Shown: positions 26,673 to 36,411, numbered from the stretch's first letter. The stretch: DNA of 58,706 nucleotides from an uncultured Christensenella sp. (GCA_905210905.1 CAJLYQ010000002.1:1-58706), one strand, 5' to 3'. Notes: a model not told the origin generated them from the letters alone. Numbers and translations are program-made.

Positions 26673-26701
26673 ATTATAATACATATCAATAAAAAATGCA
26701 A
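26673..26701 (-). promoter_or_regulatory. Promoter of the XRE-cupin/ABC operon
   Basis: Minus strand TTGCAT (26701-26696), 17-bp spacer, TATAAT (26678-26673). Confidence 0.8.
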
Positions 26702-26835
26702 CCCCCGAATTATCCGTTATTTCCCCCTTTTCACAAGACGAAAAACTGCGTTTTCCGATAAAGTATCCGTTTCGTCGTTCGGAATCGTCTTTTTGCTCGA
26801 ACCGCCAAAACGCAGAAAAGTTTTACTTACAAAGA

Positions 26836-26860
26836 AAAAAGCGACCGAAGTCGCTTTTTA
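26836..26860 (-). terminator. Intrinsic terminator of the large lipoprotein gene
   Basis: AAAAAGCGAC and GTCGCTTTTT around CGAA; the minus strand continues into Ts. Usable in both directions. Confidence 0.85.
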
Positions 26861-26882
26861 TCTTTAATCGTTTTACGAAGTT

Positions 26883-29444
26883 TTATCTTTTTGCTTCTTT
26901 TTTTACTTCGTATCCGGCGTAAAGCGTCAGATTTACGTCGATATTGTCGTTTTCGCTGAACTCGTAAAGACAGTCTTTGTCAAGATACCAGCCTTTGAAC
27001 GTGTAGGTGTAAGTATAAGTAATCTTGCTGCCGCTGTATTCTTCGATCTGTTCTTTACTGTCACATTTAGCGTTCTGTCCTTCCGTTTTGTTAGCCGCCC
27101 ACCATTTAGCGTCGGTATCGGACGCTTTTTCGATTTCCGACAAGAATGTAGAACCGCTTCCGATAGTGATCGCTTTCTTTTCGCTGTATAACATATCCTG
27201 AGATACGAGCGACTTGTTTTGTCTGAGCGATTTAATGTCGCCGGTATATCCGGTCGTCCAGGTTCTCGATTTGTTTTCGTTGGTCAAGTAACCTTTGTTT
27301 GCGGTCTGGAAGGATACTTCCGCTTGTCCCGCAATATGATACAGAACCGCTTCGTAGTTGCTTACGAAATAAGAAATCGCGTGGTCGGTAGCGTAGTCTT
27401 TTCTTGCCGCCGTGCCGTCTTTGTTGTTGTTGTGACTGTAAGGACATTTCGTTACGTCCGCTTCGGAAACTTTCTGATCGCAGCAACTCCATTTTCTTGC
27501 GATAACGAGGTCTTCGAGTCGTTCGCATTTTTCCTGCCATTTCTGGTTGGTTGCAAAACTCATACTTTCGTAATCGTAGGTGATTGCCGTGTTAATTTCA
27601 TTGAGCATCGTGCTCCATTCTTGCGAACCTACTTTTTGCGCAAGGTTGTCTACGCCCGCCGCTTTCCATTGATCGTAGGTTTGACCGTACAAAACGGTAA
27701 TCTTGCCTTTCGCGTACGCTTTTTCTTCGGTCTTGCCGGTGTATTCTCCGGTATCGGTGTAGTAACTACCGAGTTCCATATCTTTGTTGACGTAAACGTA
27801 ACTCTTAACTCTGTCGGACATTTTTCTTACCATATTTGCGCTGTAAGCGTAAACGTTGTAATAAAGCGCGCCGCTGAGTTCGCTCTTGTCCATTTTTTCG
27901 AGAAGATATTTTACGAGATAAAGTTGTTGCATTTCAAATCCGAACTTACCTTCGTATTCTTCTTCGCTGCTTCCGCCGTTCTTTTGTTTGGAGTTTTCGT
28001 ACTTCGTGTTGGCTTCGTTGTACTCCTTCATTCTGGATTCGCTTCCGCCGTAGCACCACGTCCAGTCGCTGAGCGCGAGTTGTCCTTTAAGTCCGTCTAT
28101 CGTTCCGTTTACCTGAATGGCTTTTCTCATATCTCCGGTATAAGTGGAAGACGCAGACGTCATCTTCATATCGGAAATATTGCTCTTAATTTCGTACACG
28201 CTTGCGTCGAACGTTTCGATTTCTTCCTGGAATCCGAAGTGATAGATGTAGAAGTCACGATAGAACGTATCGCTGTATCTGTATGCTTTTTCGTAGTTAT
28301 TACGTTGCATAGAAACGTATTCCGCCCACTCCGCGTTGGTGAAAACGCTTTGCTTTTCATATTTAAGTTGTTTAGCGTAGTCGTCTTCGTTTTTCAGAGA
28401 TACGTTGTAGTATTTCTGGTTGTAGTCGTAATAATATCCGTAAAGGCTTACGCAGTTTTGAAGTCCTTCGCTTTTTTGGTATCTGTACGAGTTAAAGGAA
28501 AGTAAGTAAGAGAGCGTCTCATAATCTCCGAGTCCTTTCATCGGATCTTCGCTTCCGGTAGGTTTGTACATACAGTACGACGCAAAAGAGTTATACGAAA
28601 CTTTTCCCGAAGAAGTGGTGATCGCTTCGTTCGCTTTGCCGCCGGATTTTTCTTCGACGAGTTTGATAGCGTACTGGAGCATATGGGTTGCGGTTCTTGC
28701 CGCGGCGTCGCCGCTCAAACCGACTTGTTCGTAAACCTTTGCAAGGATACTTCTGTACTGCCACGCCGCATTGTCTTCCGCAAGGTGCTTTTGATCTTTA
28801 TTCTTGTTGTCGGAAGTAAAGTTGCTGCTGTCGTTGACGTAGTTTTTAAGTCTGTCGTACATATCCCAGTCGTCAAGGAAAGACCAACCGGCATTGAAAT
28901 AACCGTTCGTGCCTTTTTGCTCTCTCCAGGTAGACGAATGATCGGAGAAAATACCGTCCCAACGCGTATCGTTGTCTTTAAGATACTTATCGATGTCGGG
29001 GTTTTCTTCCGAACCGTACAGATATTCTACGACTTTGTTCATTTCGTCGTAGGTAAGCGCGGCGTCCGCCATCGCCTGCAACAATCCGTCCGGGGTAGAC
29101 AAAGTAAAGATTTTTACGAAAGACGAAGTGGATTTTCTTTCCTTAACGTCGTCTTTTTTGGTATCTATACGTTTTTTCAATTTGCTTACCTGTTGAGTTG
29201 CGTCCTGTCCGGCATACTTGCCTTCGGAAAAAGAAACCGCGCTTTTTGCGTACTGGGTCGCGCTCTTGCCGTAGTTGGTAAGGTTTGCGAGTTTCTTTAT
29301 GTCGCTCGGTTTCAGGTCTTCTTTGTTTCCGTTACCCGTGTTTCCGCCGTTGGGCTTAGGGTCAACTTTAGAGGTACAAGCAAACACCGTACAGACCATA
29401 ATAGCGAGAAGAAGAACGAACAATACTCTCTTCAAAACTTTCAT
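26883..29444 (-). CDS. Large surface lipoprotein with C-terminal InlB-type repeat
   Basis: 853 residues. The signal peptide ends in the lipobox VFAC, so the mature protein should be lipid-anchored at Cys. A Gly/Asn linker follows, then about 700 residues of helical, Lys/Tyr/Ser-rich sequence that I do not recognise. The C-terminus has a Listeria-Bacteroides-type repeat (FKGWYLDKDCLYEFSE...LTLYAGYE), the same family that builds the DGR target at 54-58 kb. Start at ATG 29444 (GGAG eight bases upstream), not the TTG at 29450. Own promoter and terminator. Confidence 0.8.
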   Translation of the reverse strand: MKVLKRVLFVLLLAIMVCTVFACTSKVDPKPNGGNTGNGNKEDLKPSDIKKLANLTNYGKSATQYAKSAVSFSEGKYAGQDATQQVSKLKKRIDTKKDDVKERKSTSSFVKIFTLSTPDGLLQAMADAALTYDEMNKVVEYLYGSEENPDIDKYLKDNDTRWDGIFSDHSSTWREQKGTNGYFNAGWSFLDDWDMYDRLKNYVNDSSNFTSDNKNKDQKHLAEDNAAWQYRSILAKVYEQVGLSGDAAARTATHMLQYAIKLVEEKSGGKANEAITTSSGKVSYNSFASYCMYKPTGSEDPMKGLGDYETLSYLLSFNSYRYQKSEGLQNCVSLYGYYYDYNQKYYNVSLKNEDDYAKQLKYEKQSVFTNAEWAEYVSMQRNNYEKAYRYSDTFYRDFYIYHFGFQEEIETFDASVYEIKSNISDMKMTSASSTYTGDMRKAIQVNGTIDGLKGQLALSDWTWCYGGSESRMKEYNEANTKYENSKQKNGGSSEEEYEGKFGFEMQQLYLVKYLLEKMDKSELSGALYYNVYAYSANMVRKMSDRVKSYVYVNKDMELGSYYTDTGEYTGKTEEKAYAKGKITVLYGQTYDQWKAAGVDNLAQKVGSQEWSTMLNEINTAITYDYESMSFATNQKWQEKCERLEDLVIARKWSCCDQKVSEADVTKCPYSHNNNKDGTAARKDYATDHAISYFVSNYEAVLYHIAGQAEVSFQTANKGYLTNENKSRTWTTGYTGDIKSLRQNKSLVSQDMLYSEKKAITIGSGSTFLSEIEKASDTDAKWWAANKTEGQNAKCDSKEQIEEYSGSKITYTYTYTFKGWYLDKDCLYEFSENDNIDVNLTLYAGYEVKKEAKR

Positions 29445-29476
29445 AATCAAGTCTCCTTCAATGATTTGTAATTTAC

Positions 29477-29492
29477 GTACGCACGCGCGTAC
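29477..29492. promoter_or_regulatory. Palindrome GTACGC-acgc-GCGTAC in the lipoprotein leader
   Basis: Perfect 6-bp arms with a 4-base centre between the -10 box and the SD; candidate operator or leader hairpin. Confidence 0.4.
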
Positions 29493-29509
29493 ATTTTAAT
29501 CCATAGTTT

Positions 29510-29538
29510 ATTCTACCCTACAACTTTCGTTATGTCAA
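29510..29538 (-). promoter_or_regulatory. Promoter of the lipoprotein gene
   Basis: Minus strand TTGACA (29538-29533), 17-bp spacer, TAGAAT (29515-29510). Strong consensus. Confidence 0.85.
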
Positions 29539-29635
29539 TAGGCTTTTTGTTTTTACGGGTGATTTAAGAGCGTTTACGCTCCGTACGTAGCGTAAAAAAT
29601 CTCGCAAGTTCGTTCTCGAAACGGTTACGCAAAAA

Positions 29636-29661
29636 ATAAAGCGGCGAATTTTTCGCCGCTT
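29636..29661 (-). terminator. Intrinsic terminator of the hydrogenase operon
   Basis: AAGCGGCGAA (29639-29648) pairs with TTCGCCGCTT (29652-29661); the minus strand continues TATTTTTT. Confidence 0.88.
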
Positions 29662-29683
29662 CGTTTTCTCGTTCGTTATCGGA

Positions 29684-31426
29684 TTAGAATCTGTCGCGTT
29701 TAACGTATTCCGTGTGCAGAATTTCGTGCGCTTTGTGACTGTTGGGTTGACCGAGATAAGTGTCGTACAATTCCTTAATAACGGGATTTTCGTGACTCTT
29801 TCTGAGTTTCATCGACTTATCGGAGTCGTACATACCCTTAATTCTTGCCGCCTTGTAATCAACGTTGTTTCTTTCGTAAGCAGTCTTGATAGGTTGACCG
29901 CCGCCGTTTACGCAACCGCCGGGGCAGGACATGATTTCAATGAAGTGATAGTTGCATTTGCCTTGCTTAATCATATCGCAAAGTACTTTTGCGTTACTCA
30001 AACTGCTTGCTACGGCAACCCTAACTTCGATTCCTGCAATATTATAGGTCGCTTCTTTGATTCCTTCCAGACCTCTGACTTCGTTGAAGTCGATAGCGTC
30101 GAAACTCTTTCCTTCGAGAACTTCCCTTACGGTACGGAGAGCCGCTTCCATAACGCCGCCGGTTACGCCGAAGATAAGACCCGCGCCGCTTCCGATTCCG
30201 AGAGGAGCGTCGAATTCCGCGTCCGGAATTTCGTTATAGAGAATACCTTCTCTCTTGATAAGTCTTGCGAGTTCTCTCGTTGTAAGAACCGCGTCGATGT
30301 CGGGTACGCCCGCCGCGTTTTGATGCGCTCTCGTTTTTTCAAACTTCTTAGCGGTACAAGGCATAACGCTTACGACGTAAATATCTTTGGGATCTTTGCC
30401 GATTTTTTCCGCGTAATAAGTTTTTACGATCGCACCGAACATTTGTTGCGGAGATTTGCAGGAAGAAAGGTTGGGGATAAGTTCGGGATAGTAGTGTTCT
30501 ACGTACTTAATCCAAGCCGGAGAGCAAGAAGTCATCATCGGCAATACTCCGCCGTTCTTAACTCTGTTAAGGAATTCGTAACCTTCTTCCATAATGGTAA
30601 GGTCTGCGGAGAAGTCGACGTCGAATACTGCGTCCGCGCCGAGCGCTTTGATAGCCGCTACCATTTTCTTTTCGGTGTTCGTTCCGATAGCGTATCCGAA
30701 TTCTTCACTTATTCCCACTCTTACCGCAGGAGCCGTTCCGAATACTACGTATTTGTCGGGGTTATTGATTGCAGCCGTTACTTCGTCGATTTCGTCTTTT
30801 TCTCTGAGCGCGCCCGTCGGGCAAACGGTGATGCACTGTCCGCAACCCACGCATGCGACTTCGTTAAGATTTTTAAGGAAGTAACTTCCTATGCTCGTAT
30901 CGAAACCACGGCTGTTCGCGCCGATAACCGCAACGCCCTGATATTTTTTGCACGCCGCTACGCATCTGCGGCAGAGAATACATTTATTGTTGTCTCTTAC
31001 GATATAAGGCGTGGTTTCGTCGATTGCGTATTCGTTCTTCATTCCCGCGTATTTTCCGCTTTCGCAACCGAGTTCTCTCGAAAGGGTTTGCAGTTCGCAA
31101 TTTTCGCTTCTTACGCAACTCAAACAATCCTGATGATGATCGCTGAGCAAAAGTTCTACCGTCATTTTTCTGGAATTAAGAACTCTGGGGGTGTTGGTGA
31201 ACACTTCCATACCTTCGTTAACGGGATATACGCACGCCGCAACAAGGCTTCTCGCGCCCTTAACTTCGCATACGCAAACACGGCAAGCGCCGATCGCGTT
31301 GATATCTCTCAAATAGCAAAGCGTGGGAATTTTAATTCCTGCGGTTCTCGCCGCGTCGAGAATGGTAGTCCCTTGAGGCACGCTTACCGCTTTTCCGTTT
31401 ATTTTCAAATTAACCATATTTTCCAT
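29684..31426 (-). CDS. hydA: [FeFe]-hydrogenase catalytic subunit, NADH-linked type
   Basis: Evolves H2. The 580-residue protein has an N-terminal [2Fe-2S] domain (CYLRDINAIGACRVCVC), a His-Cys [4Fe-4S] segment (HHQDCLSC), a two-cluster ferredoxin domain (CILCRRCVAAC, CVGCGQCITVCPTGA), and the H-cluster motifs TSCSPAWIKY (L1), MPCTAKKFE (L2) and EIMSCPGGCVNGGGQ (L3). Together with the NuoF-, NuoE- and HndB-like genes of the same operon, this fits an electron-bifurcating or NAD(P)H-dependent complex. GGAGG is six bases before the ATG. Confidence 0.97.
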   Translation of the reverse strand: MENMVNLKINGKAVSVPQGTTILDAARTAGIKIPTLCYLRDINAIGACRVCVCEVKGARSLVAACVYPVNEGMEVFTNTPRVLNSRKMTVELLLSDHHQDCLSCVRSENCELQTLSRELGCESGKYAGMKNEYAIDETTPYIVRDNNKCILCRRCVAACKKYQGVAVIGANSRGFDTSIGSYFLKNLNEVACVGCGQCITVCPTGALREKDEIDEVTAAINNPDKYVVFGTAPAVRVGISEEFGYAIGTNTEKKMVAAIKALGADAVFDVDFSADLTIMEEGYEFLNRVKNGGVLPMMTSCSPAWIKYVEHYYPELIPNLSSCKSPQQMFGAIVKTYYAEKIGKDPKDIYVVSVMPCTAKKFEKTRAHQNAAGVPDIDAVLTTRELARLIKREGILYNEIPDAEFDAPLGIGSGAGLIFGVTGGVMEAALRTVREVLEGKSFDAIDFNEVRGLEGIKEATYNIAGIEVRVAVASSLSNAKVLCDMIKQGKCNYHFIEIMSCPGGCVNGGGQPIKTAYERNNVDYKAARIKGMYDSDKSMKLRKSHENPVIKELYDTYLGQPNSHKAHEILHTEYVKRDRF

Positions 31427-31440
31427 TGTGTACCTCCGAA

Positions 31441-33222
31441 CTATTTCTTAATGATCGCGCCGAACTTACAGTTTTCGATACAAGCGCCGCACTTAATGCA
31501 CTTCTTCGTGTCGATTACGTGTTTTTGTCTTACCGCACCGCTGATCGCTTCTACGGGGCAGTTACGCGCGCACTTCGTACAACCTTTACATGCGTCGGTA
31601 ATCTGGAACGTGATAAGTTTCTTGCATACGCCGGCAGGACATCTCTTCTCTACGATATGCGCTACGTATTCGTCTCTGAAGTATCTGAGCGTGGATAGTA
31701 CCGGGTTGGGCGCGGTTTGTCCGAGTCCGCAGAGCGAGTTGTCTTTGATGTAATAGCAAAGTTTTTCCATATCGTCCAAATCCTGAAGCGTCGCCGTTCC
31801 GTTGGTTATCTTATTCAGATATTCGAGCAATCTCTTGTTACCGATACGGCAAGGCGTACATTTTCCGCAACTTTCGTCTACGGTAAACTCAAGGAAGAAT
31901 TTCGCTATGTCGACCATACAGTTGTCTTCGTCCATAACTATCATACCGCCCGATCCCATCATAGAACCGATGGAGATAAGGTTGTCGTAGTCGATCGGAA
32001 TATCGAAATGTTCGGCAGGAATACAGCCGCCCGAAGGACCGCCGGTTTGCGCCGCCTTGAATTTCTTTCCGTGCGGCACTCCGCCGCCGATATCGTCGAT
32101 AACTTCTCTCAGAGTCGTACCCATAGGAATTTCTACGAGTCCGGTGTTGGTTATTTTACCGCCGAGCGCGAAAACTTTCGTTCCTTTGGATCTTTCCGTA
32201 CCCATCGACGCAAACCAATCGGCGCCTTTAAGAATAATTTGCGCGATGTTTGCGTAAGTTTCTACGTTGTTAAGGATAGACGGTTTTCCGAACAAACCTT
32301 TAACCGCCGGGAACGGAGGTCTGGGTCTCGGCTCACCGCGGTTTCCTTCGATACTCGTCATAAGAGCGGTTTCTTCACCGCATACGAACGCGCCCGCGCC
32401 GAGCCTGATGTCTATATCGAAATCAAATCCCGTACCGAGTATGTTCTTTCCAAGCAATCCGTATTCACGCGCCTGTTTTATCGCTATTTTACATCTTTCA
32501 ACCGCAATCGGGTACTCCGCGCGACAATATATATAACCTTGATGGGATCCGATTGCAAAACCCGCAATAGCCATTGCTTCGAGTACGGCGTGCGGATCGC
32601 CTTCCAAAACCGACCTGTCCATAAACGCTCCGGGGTCGCCTTCGTCCGCGTTACAGCAAACGTATTTCACCGGTCCGGGTTGCATATACGCAAACTGCCA
32701 TTTCTTACCGGTCGGGAATCCCGCGCCTCCTCTTCCTCTGAGTCCGGATTTGGTGATTACGTCGATGACTTCTTGCGGTTTCATTTCCGTAAGAACTTTG
32801 ATAAGTGCCTGATAACCGTCGTGCGCTATGTATTCGTCGATATTTTCAGGGTCGATTACGCCGCAGTTACGGAGCGCAACCCTGGTTTGCTTCTTATAAA
32901 AATTCGTATCCGAGAGCGACTTAACCGCCGCTTCGTTTTTCTCTTGGTGAAGGAGTCTGGTTACTATTCTGCCTTTAATAATATGTTCGCAGACGATTTC
33001 GTCTACGTCTTCCACTCTGACGCCGTGATAAAACGCGCCTTCGGGGTATACGATGATAACGGGACCTACCGCACAAAGACCGAAACAACCTGTTCTGATA
33101 ACCTGTACATCGTTTTCCAGTCCCTTTTCTTTAAGAATTCTGTCAAATTCATCGTGAATTTTTCCGCTGTTGTTGGAAGTACAGCCCGTTCCGCCGCAAA
33201 CTAATATATGGTTTCTGTACAT
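31441..33222 (-). CDS. hydB: NuoF-like flavoprotein subunit of hydrogenase (HydB)
   Basis: 593 residues: a thioredoxin-like [2Fe-2S] domain at the N-terminus (CGGTGCTSNNSG), the FMN/NADH-binding NuoF core (GLRGRGGAGFPTGKKW, GGAFVCGEETAL-like AGAFVCGEETALMTS, GNRGEPRPRPPFP), an iron-sulfur SLBB/4Fe-4S region (ESCGKCTPCRIGN), and two C-terminal [4Fe-4S] clusters (CKGCTKCARNCPVEA, CIKCGACIENC). Accepts electrons from NADH and passes them to HydA or ferredoxin. 14 bp upstream of hydA. Confidence 0.95.
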   Translation of the reverse strand: MYRNHILVCGGTGCTSNNSGKIHDEFDRILKEKGLENDVQVIRTGCFGLCAVGPVIIVYPEGAFYHGVRVEDVDEIVCEHIIKGRIVTRLLHQEKNEAAVKSLSDTNFYKKQTRVALRNCGVIDPENIDEYIAHDGYQALIKVLTEMKPQEVIDVITKSGLRGRGGAGFPTGKKWQFAYMQPGPVKYVCCNADEGDPGAFMDRSVLEGDPHAVLEAMAIAGFAIGSHQGYIYCRAEYPIAVERCKIAIKQAREYGLLGKNILGTGFDFDIDIRLGAGAFVCGEETALMTSIEGNRGEPRPRPPFPAVKGLFGKPSILNNVETYANIAQIILKGADWFASMGTERSKGTKVFALGGKITNTGLVEIPMGTTLREVIDDIGGGVPHGKKFKAAQTGGPSGGCIPAEHFDIPIDYDNLISIGSMMGSGGMIVMDEDNCMVDIAKFFLEFTVDESCGKCTPCRIGNKRLLEYLNKITNGTATLQDLDDMEKLCYYIKDNSLCGLGQTAPNPVLSTLRYFRDEYVAHIVEKRCPAGVCKKLITFQITDACKGCTKCARNCPVEAISGAVRQKHVIDTKKCIKCGACIENCKFGAIIKK

Positions 33223-33232
33223 TATTGCCTCC

Positions 33233-33601
33233 TTACTCGTTGGTAATTAAATATTCCGTGCAGATATTGCCGTTTACGATGTGATTGGCAATAATATTTC
33301 TGGCCTTTTCGGGCGTAACGTGAACGTAAGTAACCTTTTCTTTCCCCGGAACGAAAACTTCGATGATCGGTTCCAGTTTACACATTCCCAGACAACCGGC
33401 GCGGCTTACCTTTACGTCGGTAAGTTTTCTTGTCGCTACTTCGTCCACCAACGCGTTGAAAACGGGTCTTGCGCCTGCGGATATACCGCAGGTCGCCATT
33501 CCGACCACTATTCTCGTTTCCTGTGCGTCGGGATTATCTCTCAATATAATCTGAGACTGCATTTTTTCGCGTATTGCTTTTATATCGGCGATACTTTTCA
33601 T
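33233..33601 (-). CDS. [2Fe-2S] thioredoxin-like hydrogenase accessory subunit (HndB-like)
   Basis: 122 residues. Cysteines at ATCGISAGARP and AGCLGMCKLEP fit the C-terminal [2Fe-2S] thioredoxin fold of NuoE-like proteins. In NADP-reducing hydrogenases the equivalent small subunit (HndB) sits between NuoE- and NuoF-like genes, as here. Its ATG overlaps the upstream GHKL gene (ATGA). Confidence 0.88.
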   Translation of the reverse strand: MKSIADIKAIREKMQSQIILRDNPDAQETRIVVGMATCGISAGARPVFNALVDEVATRKLTDVKVSRAGCLGMCKLEPIIEVFVPGKEKVTYVHVTPEKARNIIANHIVNGNICTEYLITNE

Positions 33602-34146
33602 AGAACTACTCCTCCTAGTATTGTTTGTATGTTTTCTTGTATTGTTTCTTTTACGAACCGCAACACGTACGGTTCGTCAATCGGCGCGTCTTCGAGTTGC
33701 TCCTTTAACTCCCCGGTATCGAACGCAAACTCGTTTCCCTTGTATCGGAAAGAAAATCTCAGTTCGATATCCGTACATGCCGGTAGCAACGCTATAATCG
33801 TTTCTGACAAGTCTCCGAGCGGCGGTCTGTCTATATTTTCGATAACGAACGACGCAAAGACCCTTGTCCCGACGCCTTCGGTCGAGTAGATCGCAAATTC
33901 TCCTCCGCTCATTTCCGCTTCCATCTTGAACAGCGGTATTCCCAGTCCGACGGTCCTGGTATTACGCGTCGTCGTATACGGGTCGGTTACTTTCGCTAAG
34001 AACTCTTTGCTCATTCCGCAACCGTCGTCGGTAATCTCTATCGTCAGCAGTCCTTTGTCCGCTATAACTTTTATTTCTATGTTCTTTGCCCCGGCTTTAA
34101 TCGAGTTATCCGCGATGTCGAGCACGTTCAACGCAAGTTCACGCAT
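33598..34146 (-). CDS. GHKL-type ATP-binding protein (histidine-kinase ATPase fold)
   Basis: 182 residues with N-box DIADNSIKAGAKNI, G1 DDGCGMSKE and G2 TVGLGIPLFKMEAEMSGG. There is no dimerisation/phosphoacceptor His region, so it is an isolated ATPase domain like an anti-sigma factor or a divided sensor kinase. It is part of the signalling block within the hydrogenase operon. Confidence 0.85.
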   Translation of the reverse strand: MRELALNVLDIADNSIKAGAKNIEIKVIADKGLLTIEITDDGCGMSKEFLAKVTDPYTTTRNTRTVGLGIPLFKMEAEMSGGEFAIYSTEGVGTRVFASFVIENIDRPPLGDLSETIIALLPACTDIELRFSFRYKGNEFAFDTGELKEQLEDAPIDEPYVLRFVKETIQENIQTILGGVVL

Positions 34147-34148
34147 AG

Positions 34149-34838
34149 TTATTTCCCCGTCAGGTAATCCAGCAACGCTTTCGCCGAGCAGTCTTCAAGT
34201 TCGATTTCGCTCGAACTTCCTATATCTTCCGCTTTGTGCGCGTCGGAATTAACCAGAACTTTATATTTTTTCGCATAATGACTTACTACGTCACGTTTTG
34301 CCGACAAAGACAACTCAATCGCTTCGTAACCTTCTTCCACCATCCCCAAAACCTGCACCATACCGTTCGCTTCACGATCGATATGAGCCGCAACCGCCAC
34401 ACCGCCGTATTTCTTAACTGCTGACGGTAGGTGCCTTGACGACACCGTTGCGGATACCAAAAGAAGGTTTTCGCGTTTACCGATAACGTTATCGTCCTCG
34501 TCCATAATCAGTTGTTCTCCGAAAATTTCTTCCTTGTTTTTGATTTCGGGGAAAACCAAAGTTTTGTAAAATTTTTCAAGGTTCTCATACGTTTCAAACA
34601 GACATAGCACATGTATGTCTTCGGCAGTTTGAACTTCAATGGCGGGTACGACCGTTACGCCGAACGCATCTCCCGCTTTCATAGCGGTCGGAACGTTGTC
34701 GATTGCGTTATGATCCGATACCGCTATCATGTCTAACCCGTTAAGTTTGGCTTGACCGACTATATTGACGGGCGTCATATCGTTTTCCGCGCATGGGCTC
34801 AACGCGCTGTGGATATGACAGTCATAACGTATTTTCAT
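34149..34838 (-). CDS. PHP-domain metal-dependent phosphoesterase
   Basis: 229 residues. PHP motifs: YDCHIHSALSPCAEND (motif I), MIAVSDHNAID (motif II), AAHIDREANGM (motif III), LVNSDAHKAEDIG (motif IV). All metal ligands appear intact. Substrate unknown; in such hydrogenase operons a nucleotide or phosphorylated regulator is possible. The stop is 2 bp before the next gene; its ATG overlaps the DRTGG-like gene. Confidence 0.88.
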   Translation of the reverse strand: MKIRYDCHIHSALSPCAENDMTPVNIVGQAKLNGLDMIAVSDHNAIDNVPTAMKAGDAFGVTVVPAIEVQTAEDIHVLCLFETYENLEKFYKTLVFPEIKNKEEIFGEQLIMDEDDNVIGKRENLLLVSATVSSRHLPSAVKKYGGVAVAAHIDREANGMVQVLGMVEEGYEAIELSLSAKRDVVSHYAKKYKVLVNSDAHKAEDIGSSSEIELEDCSAKALLDYLTGK

Positions 34839-35161
34839 TTCGACGAATACTTTATTATCGCTTCGTATATGTCAAGATCGGTCCCCAACATATTTACGTT
34901 ATGCTCTTTCGCCTTTTCAAGTAATTGCGGCATAGGCTCGCAACCTTCGCAAAGGACTATTACCCCGACGTCGGCAAGCGTTGCGACCGCGCAAACGTTT
35001 ACGTTCGTCATTACCGTGAACCAAGCGCACGACGACGGCGCCCTGCCCATAACGAAACTGAGAAAATCTCCGGCATAGCCGCCGCTTATTTCTCTGTCGG
35101 GATCGCCTACGTTATATATTGTCGCGTTAAGTGCTTTCGCTACGTCTTGTATCTTATTCAC
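34835..35161 (-). CDS. DRTGG-domain-like small protein (first copy)
   Basis: 108 residues, resembling the DRTGG nucleotide-sensing domain: ISGGYAGDFLSFVMGRAPSSCAW and TLADVGVIVLCEGCEP. A second, diverged copy lies at 36841-37188 on the other side of the HydA-like sensor gene. Likely ligand-sensing partner of the ATPase proteins. Overlaps both neighbours. Confidence 0.75.
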   Translation of the reverse strand: MNKIQDVAKALNATIYNVGDPDREISGGYAGDFLSFVMGRAPSSCAWFTVMTNVNVCAVATLADVGVIVLCEGCEPMPQLLEKAKEHNVNMLGTDLDIYEAIIKYSSK

Positions 35162-36389
35162 AATAATCCTTAAAAGTACATTTCGATTCGGGCGGTATAA
35201 CGCCGTTTACCAAATCTTCGGCAAATGCGCGACACGAAGGCGCTCCGCACATTCCGCAGTCGCGATGCGGTAACTCGTTAAAGATTTTTTCTATCTCCAA
35301 CATTTTCTTCATCGCAGTTACTCTATCCGTAGATAACGAATATACGTCTTTTAATTCCGGTACTCGTTCCCACATATAGAATTCCAACCCTTGCCCCTCG
35401 TCGGCAAGTTCGTTATATTTAATAGGCAGTTTTTTTCGTAACTGTCTTATTCTCGCTTTCGCTACGAAGGGGTTTTCGACGTTCATTACTCCGCCGACGC
35501 AACCTCCGACGCATGCGTTAAGTTCGATAAATTCCACGTTGCCGAGTTGCCCGTCTTCAAGCGCGTTAAGCACTTTTATGACGTTTTCTATCCCGTCGGC
35601 AGCAAGATATTTTTCTCGAGAACAATTTCCGGATTCTCCTCCGCTTGACGCCCACGAAATGCCTTGCGCGCTTAGTCTTGTCATAGGTTTCGGCTCTACG
35701 TTTTTCATTATAGGTACTAACTGCATATACACTTCACTTGCGGACAATACCCCGTCCACGTACGGACTGTCTACGCCGATTCCCTGTTTAAGCGCAAAAA
35801 CCTTTGCAGGACACGGAGATATAAAAAACACGCCCATGTCCTCTCTTTTTATTCCTTTGTCAAACGCCCTCTTTATCGCAAGTTTTGCCGCAACGTCAAC
35901 CGGTGCGAGCAATTCTAATAAATGCGACTTCAAATCGTGAAACCGTACTAAAATCAAATCCAGTATTGCCGGACACGCGGTACTGATTACCGGTTTTTTT
36001 AACGCGCCTCTGTCAAAAAGTATTTTAGTAAGTTCCGAGCAAAGATTTGCACCTTTGCCTACTTCGTATACGTCGTCAAACCCCATTTCCAACAATCCGT
36101 TAAGCACGTAGTCGATGTTTGTGAGATTATCGAACTGTCCGTAAAACGACGGCGCGGGCAACGCGATTTTATATTTGTAATTTTTTATCACTTCGAGCGA
36201 GTCATACGACGGCAACTTCGCTTGATGCGGACAAAGTCTTACGCACTCGCCGCAACCGATACAGCGTTCGTACATTACGCTGGCTTTACCGTTCCTAACG
36301 CGAATCGCTTCCGTAGGACAACGTTTCATGCAGGTGACACAACCCTTGCATTTGTTCGGATCAAGAATAACGGTATTGTGTTTCGGCAC
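35154..36389 (-). CDS. HydA-like iron-sulfur protein with divergent H-cluster motifs (sensor-type)
   Basis: 411 residues: two [4Fe-4S] clusters (CKGCVTCMKRCPTEA, CIGCGECVRLCP), a hydrogenase large-subunit-like domain with altered motifs STACPAILD (L1), ISPCPAKVF (L2) and NACVGGCVGG (L3), and a C-terminal Fe-S domain (HRDCGMCGAPSCRAF). The three H-cluster cysteine motifs persist, but the surrounding residues differ from catalytic HydA. This arrangement recurs next to NADH-linked hydrogenases and is thought to sense redox state or H2 (HydS/HfsB-like). Confidence 0.85.
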   Translation of the reverse strand: MPKHNTVILDPNKCKGCVTCMKRCPTEAIRVRNGKASVMYERCIGCGECVRLCPHQAKLPSYDSLEVIKNYKYKIALPAPSFYGQFDNLTNIDYVLNGLLEMGFDDVYEVGKGANLCSELTKILFDRGALKKPVISTACPAILDLILVRFHDLKSHLLELLAPVDVAAKLAIKRAFDKGIKREDMGVFFISPCPAKVFALKQGIGVDSPYVDGVLSASEVYMQLVPIMKNVEPKPMTRLSAQGISWASSGGESGNCSREKYLAADGIENVIKVLNALEDGQLGNVEFIELNACVGGCVGGVMNVENPFVAKARIRQLRKKLPIKYNELADEGQGLEFYMWERVPELKDVYSLSTDRVTAMKKMLEIEKIFNELPHRDCGMCGAPSCRAFAEDLVNGVIPPESKCTFKDYCE

Positions 36390-36411
36390 TTTCAGTTCCT
36401 CCCTCGTCGTC

